In this document: positions 41,252 to 42,092 of the stretch, in pieces
Layout of the letters: every line of letters begins with the position of its first letter
How positions within the stretch are numbered: position 1 is the first letter of the stretch
IMG/VR virus record: IMGVR_UViG_3300043543_000020
Span: 1 to 42,092 of that record
Reading direction: 5' to 3' (one strand)
From: a virus
DNA length: 42,092 nucleotides
Notes under the pieces: generated by a model
Told to the model about the DNA's origin: nothing
What the model saw: the letters and a program-made list of their open reading frames with translations, nothing else
Databases searched by the model: none
Program-made: the position numbers and the translations under genes

Positions 41252-41273
41252 ATAGCGTTTCCTGTTCTGCAGT
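41252..41273 (+). repeat. 21-bp motif, copy 5 (diverged)
   Basis: ATAGCGTTTCCTGTTCTGCAGT differs only in the central bases from the other copies (TAGCGTTTC N4 TCTGCAGT kept). It overlaps the start region of the transcript from the promoter at 41210. Confidence 0.65.
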
Positions 41274-41303
41274 GAATCGCATTTTTGGCCTAAAAGGACA
41301 AAA

Positions 41304-41417
41304 ATGGAGCTTCGAAAACGCTCTGTAAAACGCCGGGCTGCCGCCGGAAGAACGCTCTGCAAGACGGCCAAGTCACGCCCAGGGCCGGGACCGGTGCCAA
41401 AGGGCCCGGAAGTTTAA
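41304..41417 (+). CDS. Short basic peptide (37 aa)
   Basis: ATG 41304 with AAAAGGACAAAA upstream, behind the promoter at 41210. Begins MELRKRSVKRRAAAGRTLCK and ends VPKGPEV; strongly basic N-terminal half. The clear initiation signal and promoter support it, but the size makes it uncertain. It could bind nucleic acid. Confidence 0.45.
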   Translation: MELRKRSVKRRAAAGRTLCKTAKSRPGPGPVPKGPEV

Positions 41418-41431
41418 AGAACCGAACCTGA

Positions 41432-41463
41432 GTTTTTGGTTGAAAAACTTTCTATATGAGTAG
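41432..41463 (+). promoter_or_regulatory. Promoter-like element, copy B
   Basis: GTTTTTGGTTGA, an A-rich run, and ATATGAGTAG, matching copy A at 3577 over the outer blocks with one base difference in spacing. It would drive the tRNA-Met and the right-end folded RNA. It lies 14 bases after the preceding small gene. Confidence 0.5.
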
Positions 41464-41486
41464 AGGCAGTTTCATAGCCGCCTCAG

Positions 41487-41526
41487 GGCGAGCCGCCGAT
41501 TAGGCCAGTGGTCGGAGGCTTCGCCC
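41487..41526 (+). other. Long hairpin upstream of tRNA-Met
   Basis: GGGCGAGCCGCCGA (41487-41500) pairs with TCGGAGGCTTCGCCC (41512-41526) with one mismatch and one bulge, loop TTAGGCCAGTGG. It ends 4 bases before the tRNA, so it could guide 5' processing or be part of a larger fold. Confidence 0.55.
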
Positions 41527-41530
41527 ACTT

Positions 41531-41601
41531 GGCAGCGTGGTGGAGGGGCACCATGCGGGGCTCATAACCCCGAGGCGCAGGTTCGAGTCCTGCCGCTGCG
41601 A
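41531..41601 (+). tRNA. tRNA-Met (CAU), initiator-like
   Basis: Acceptor GGCAGCG / CGCTGCG with a G-G mismatch at pair 1-72; D-arm GTGG/CCAT with a 7-base loop; anticodon stem CGGGG/CCCCG with loop CTCATAA; T-arm GCAGG-TTCGAGT-CCTGC; discriminator A; no encoded CCA. The unpaired 1-72 and the three G-C pairs in the anticodon stem are initiator features, but the D-arm pair 11-24 is of elongator type. A lysidine-modified tRNA-Ile2 (CAU) cannot be excluded. Length 71. Confidence 0.78.
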
Positions 41602-41617
41602 CTAGGTCTACGAAGCA

Positions 41618-41687
41618 GCAGTGGTCCGAGGGGCCGCTGCGACGACCTCTTGGTAGTGGCAGTGGTCCGAAGGGCCGCTGCGACGAC
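41618..41687 (+). repeat. Tandem duplicated 29-nt hairpins
   Basis: Two copies (41618-41646 and 41659-41687) differ at one base. Each begins with a ten-pair stem GCAGTGGTCC / GGGCCGCTGC, loop GAG or GAA. Two pairs are U-G only in plus-strand RNA. The 3' part, CCGCTGCGAC, equals the 3' end of the preceding tRNA-Met, so they may be partial duplications of it. Confidence 0.75.
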
Positions 41688-42060
41688 GAAAAAGGTTGAT
41701 GAACCGCCATATCTAGCGGAACAAGCCTCGAACCCCGAGTCTAGGGGAACGGCCTTTAAGGCTACGGGCGAGCCAGTAACCGTACGCGTCGCTACACGGG
41801 CCCGGCGCTTGCAACGGTTCCTCGTCGGAGGCAACAGAGTAGAACCTAGAACCCTAGGCCAACTATACCCTTTTTCTTTAGAGGGTAGGTAAAGTGCCTG
41901 GGTTCGGTTCTGAAGGAGAACACTTCTGGTTCTGGTTCTCCCGCCGGTCCTGGAAAGGACGGCGGCTGAAGGTTCCTTCCCCGGAGAGAACATCCGGTTG
42001 GACAACATAGGATGTATGAGGGAGGAAGGAACCGGAAGCTGCCGTCCCTCATTCGTACTT

Positions 42061-42076
42061 TCGAACGTTTGTTCGA
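42061..42076. promoter_or_regulatory. LexA (SOS) box match
   Basis: TCGAACGTTTGTTCGA, a perfect inverted repeat of TCGAAC with a four-base spacer, fits the actinobacterial/Gram-positive LexA box (CGAAC N4 GTTCG). It lies in the terminal stem at 42038-42091, and could instead simply be an RNA hairpin (loop GUUU). Confidence 0.5.
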
Positions 42077-42092
42077 TTCCGGGACGGCAGCA

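Larger units (their letters stand above)
41618..42091 (+). ncRNA. Candidate large structured RNA
   Basis: No convincing gene from 41602 to the end. Consecutive hairpins can be drawn: the two duplicated ones; CCTAG/CTAGG near 41835-41848; TACCCT/AGGGTA (about 41875-41888); GGAGAAC/GTTCTCC (41915-41921/41935-41941); CCGCCGGTCC/GGACGGCGG (41941-41950/41957-41965); GGTTCCTTCC/GGAAGGAACC (41971-41980/42024-42033) enclosing ACATCC/GGATGT; and GCTGCCGTCCC/GGGACGGCAGC (42038-42048/42081-42091). The promoter-like element at 41432 could transcribe it with the tRNA. A stable ncRNA is inferred from density and wobble direction of stems. Confidence 0.55.

Noticed and set aside
41650-41892. Open frame of 80 codons in the right-end region
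   Set aside because: No ribosome binding site, repetitive composition, overlaps RNA hairpins.
1-42092. Terminal repeats or integration site
   Set aside because: No obvious identity between the first and last bases and no integrase, excisionase or repressor gene; genome ends cannot be settled from this window.

Overview
This 42 kb window looks like a nearly complete or complete genome of a lytic, short-tailed (podovirus-like) bacteriophage. It carries a large terminase, a portal, a scaffold, a major capsid protein, connector and nozzle proteins and very large internal (ejection) proteins. There is no tape measure, sheath or integrase. Base composition is fairly GC-rich, most genes have strong AGGAGG-type ribosome binding sites, and GTG and TTG starts are common. 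The lysis genes (an M15-type peptidase and a one-TM holin candidate, no spanins seen) and a perfect Gram-positive-style LexA box suggest a Gram-positive host. That is inference; the host cannot be fixed from the sequence.

Layout. (1) 20-24091, plus strand: packaging, head, tail, internal virion proteins and lysis. The capsid gene is split after its 47th base by a complete 648-nt group I intron that carries a LAGLIDADG endonuclease ORF; splicing restores a 316-aa capsid protein. The scaffold-capsid operon starts with a promoter-like element and a folded leader that can form a pseudoknot. (2) 24259-29928, minus strand (with a last gene running to 23982): nucleotide metabolism and replication, namely a deoxyribonucleotidase, a dNMP kinase, a DnaB-like ATPase, a Cas4/RecB-like nuclease, an AEP primase, a resolvase-like nuclease and small unknowns. 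(3) 30083-34567, plus strand: family A DNA polymerase, a second PD-(D/E)XK-like nuclease, membrane peptides, a Cys/His-repeat protein and a sigma-region-4-like HTH protein, then tRNA-Ile(UAU). (4) 34953-39369: an operon with zinc-ribbon proteins, an apparently inactive SprT-like protein, a MoxR-family AAA+ ATPase and an HExxH + VWA-domain protein. (5) 39370-42092: short genes separated by repeated control cassettes, then about 0.7 kb of non-coding, strongly folded sequence with an initiator-like tRNA-Met(CAU).

How it fits together. Minus-strand and central plus-strand replication genes diverge from 29.93-30.08 kb, where a perfect 9-bp inverted repeat sits. The right arm repeats one design: a 21-bp motif (TAGCGTTTC N4 TCTGCAGT), a CCGAAAGACC-type block, a hairpin, a strong ribosome binding site and a small gene. 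The most unusual items are the right-end structured RNA region, the repeated right-arm cassettes, the MoxR/VWA/SprT-like operon, the capsid leader pseudoknot, and a duplicated CxC-x11-APH-x3-C motif.
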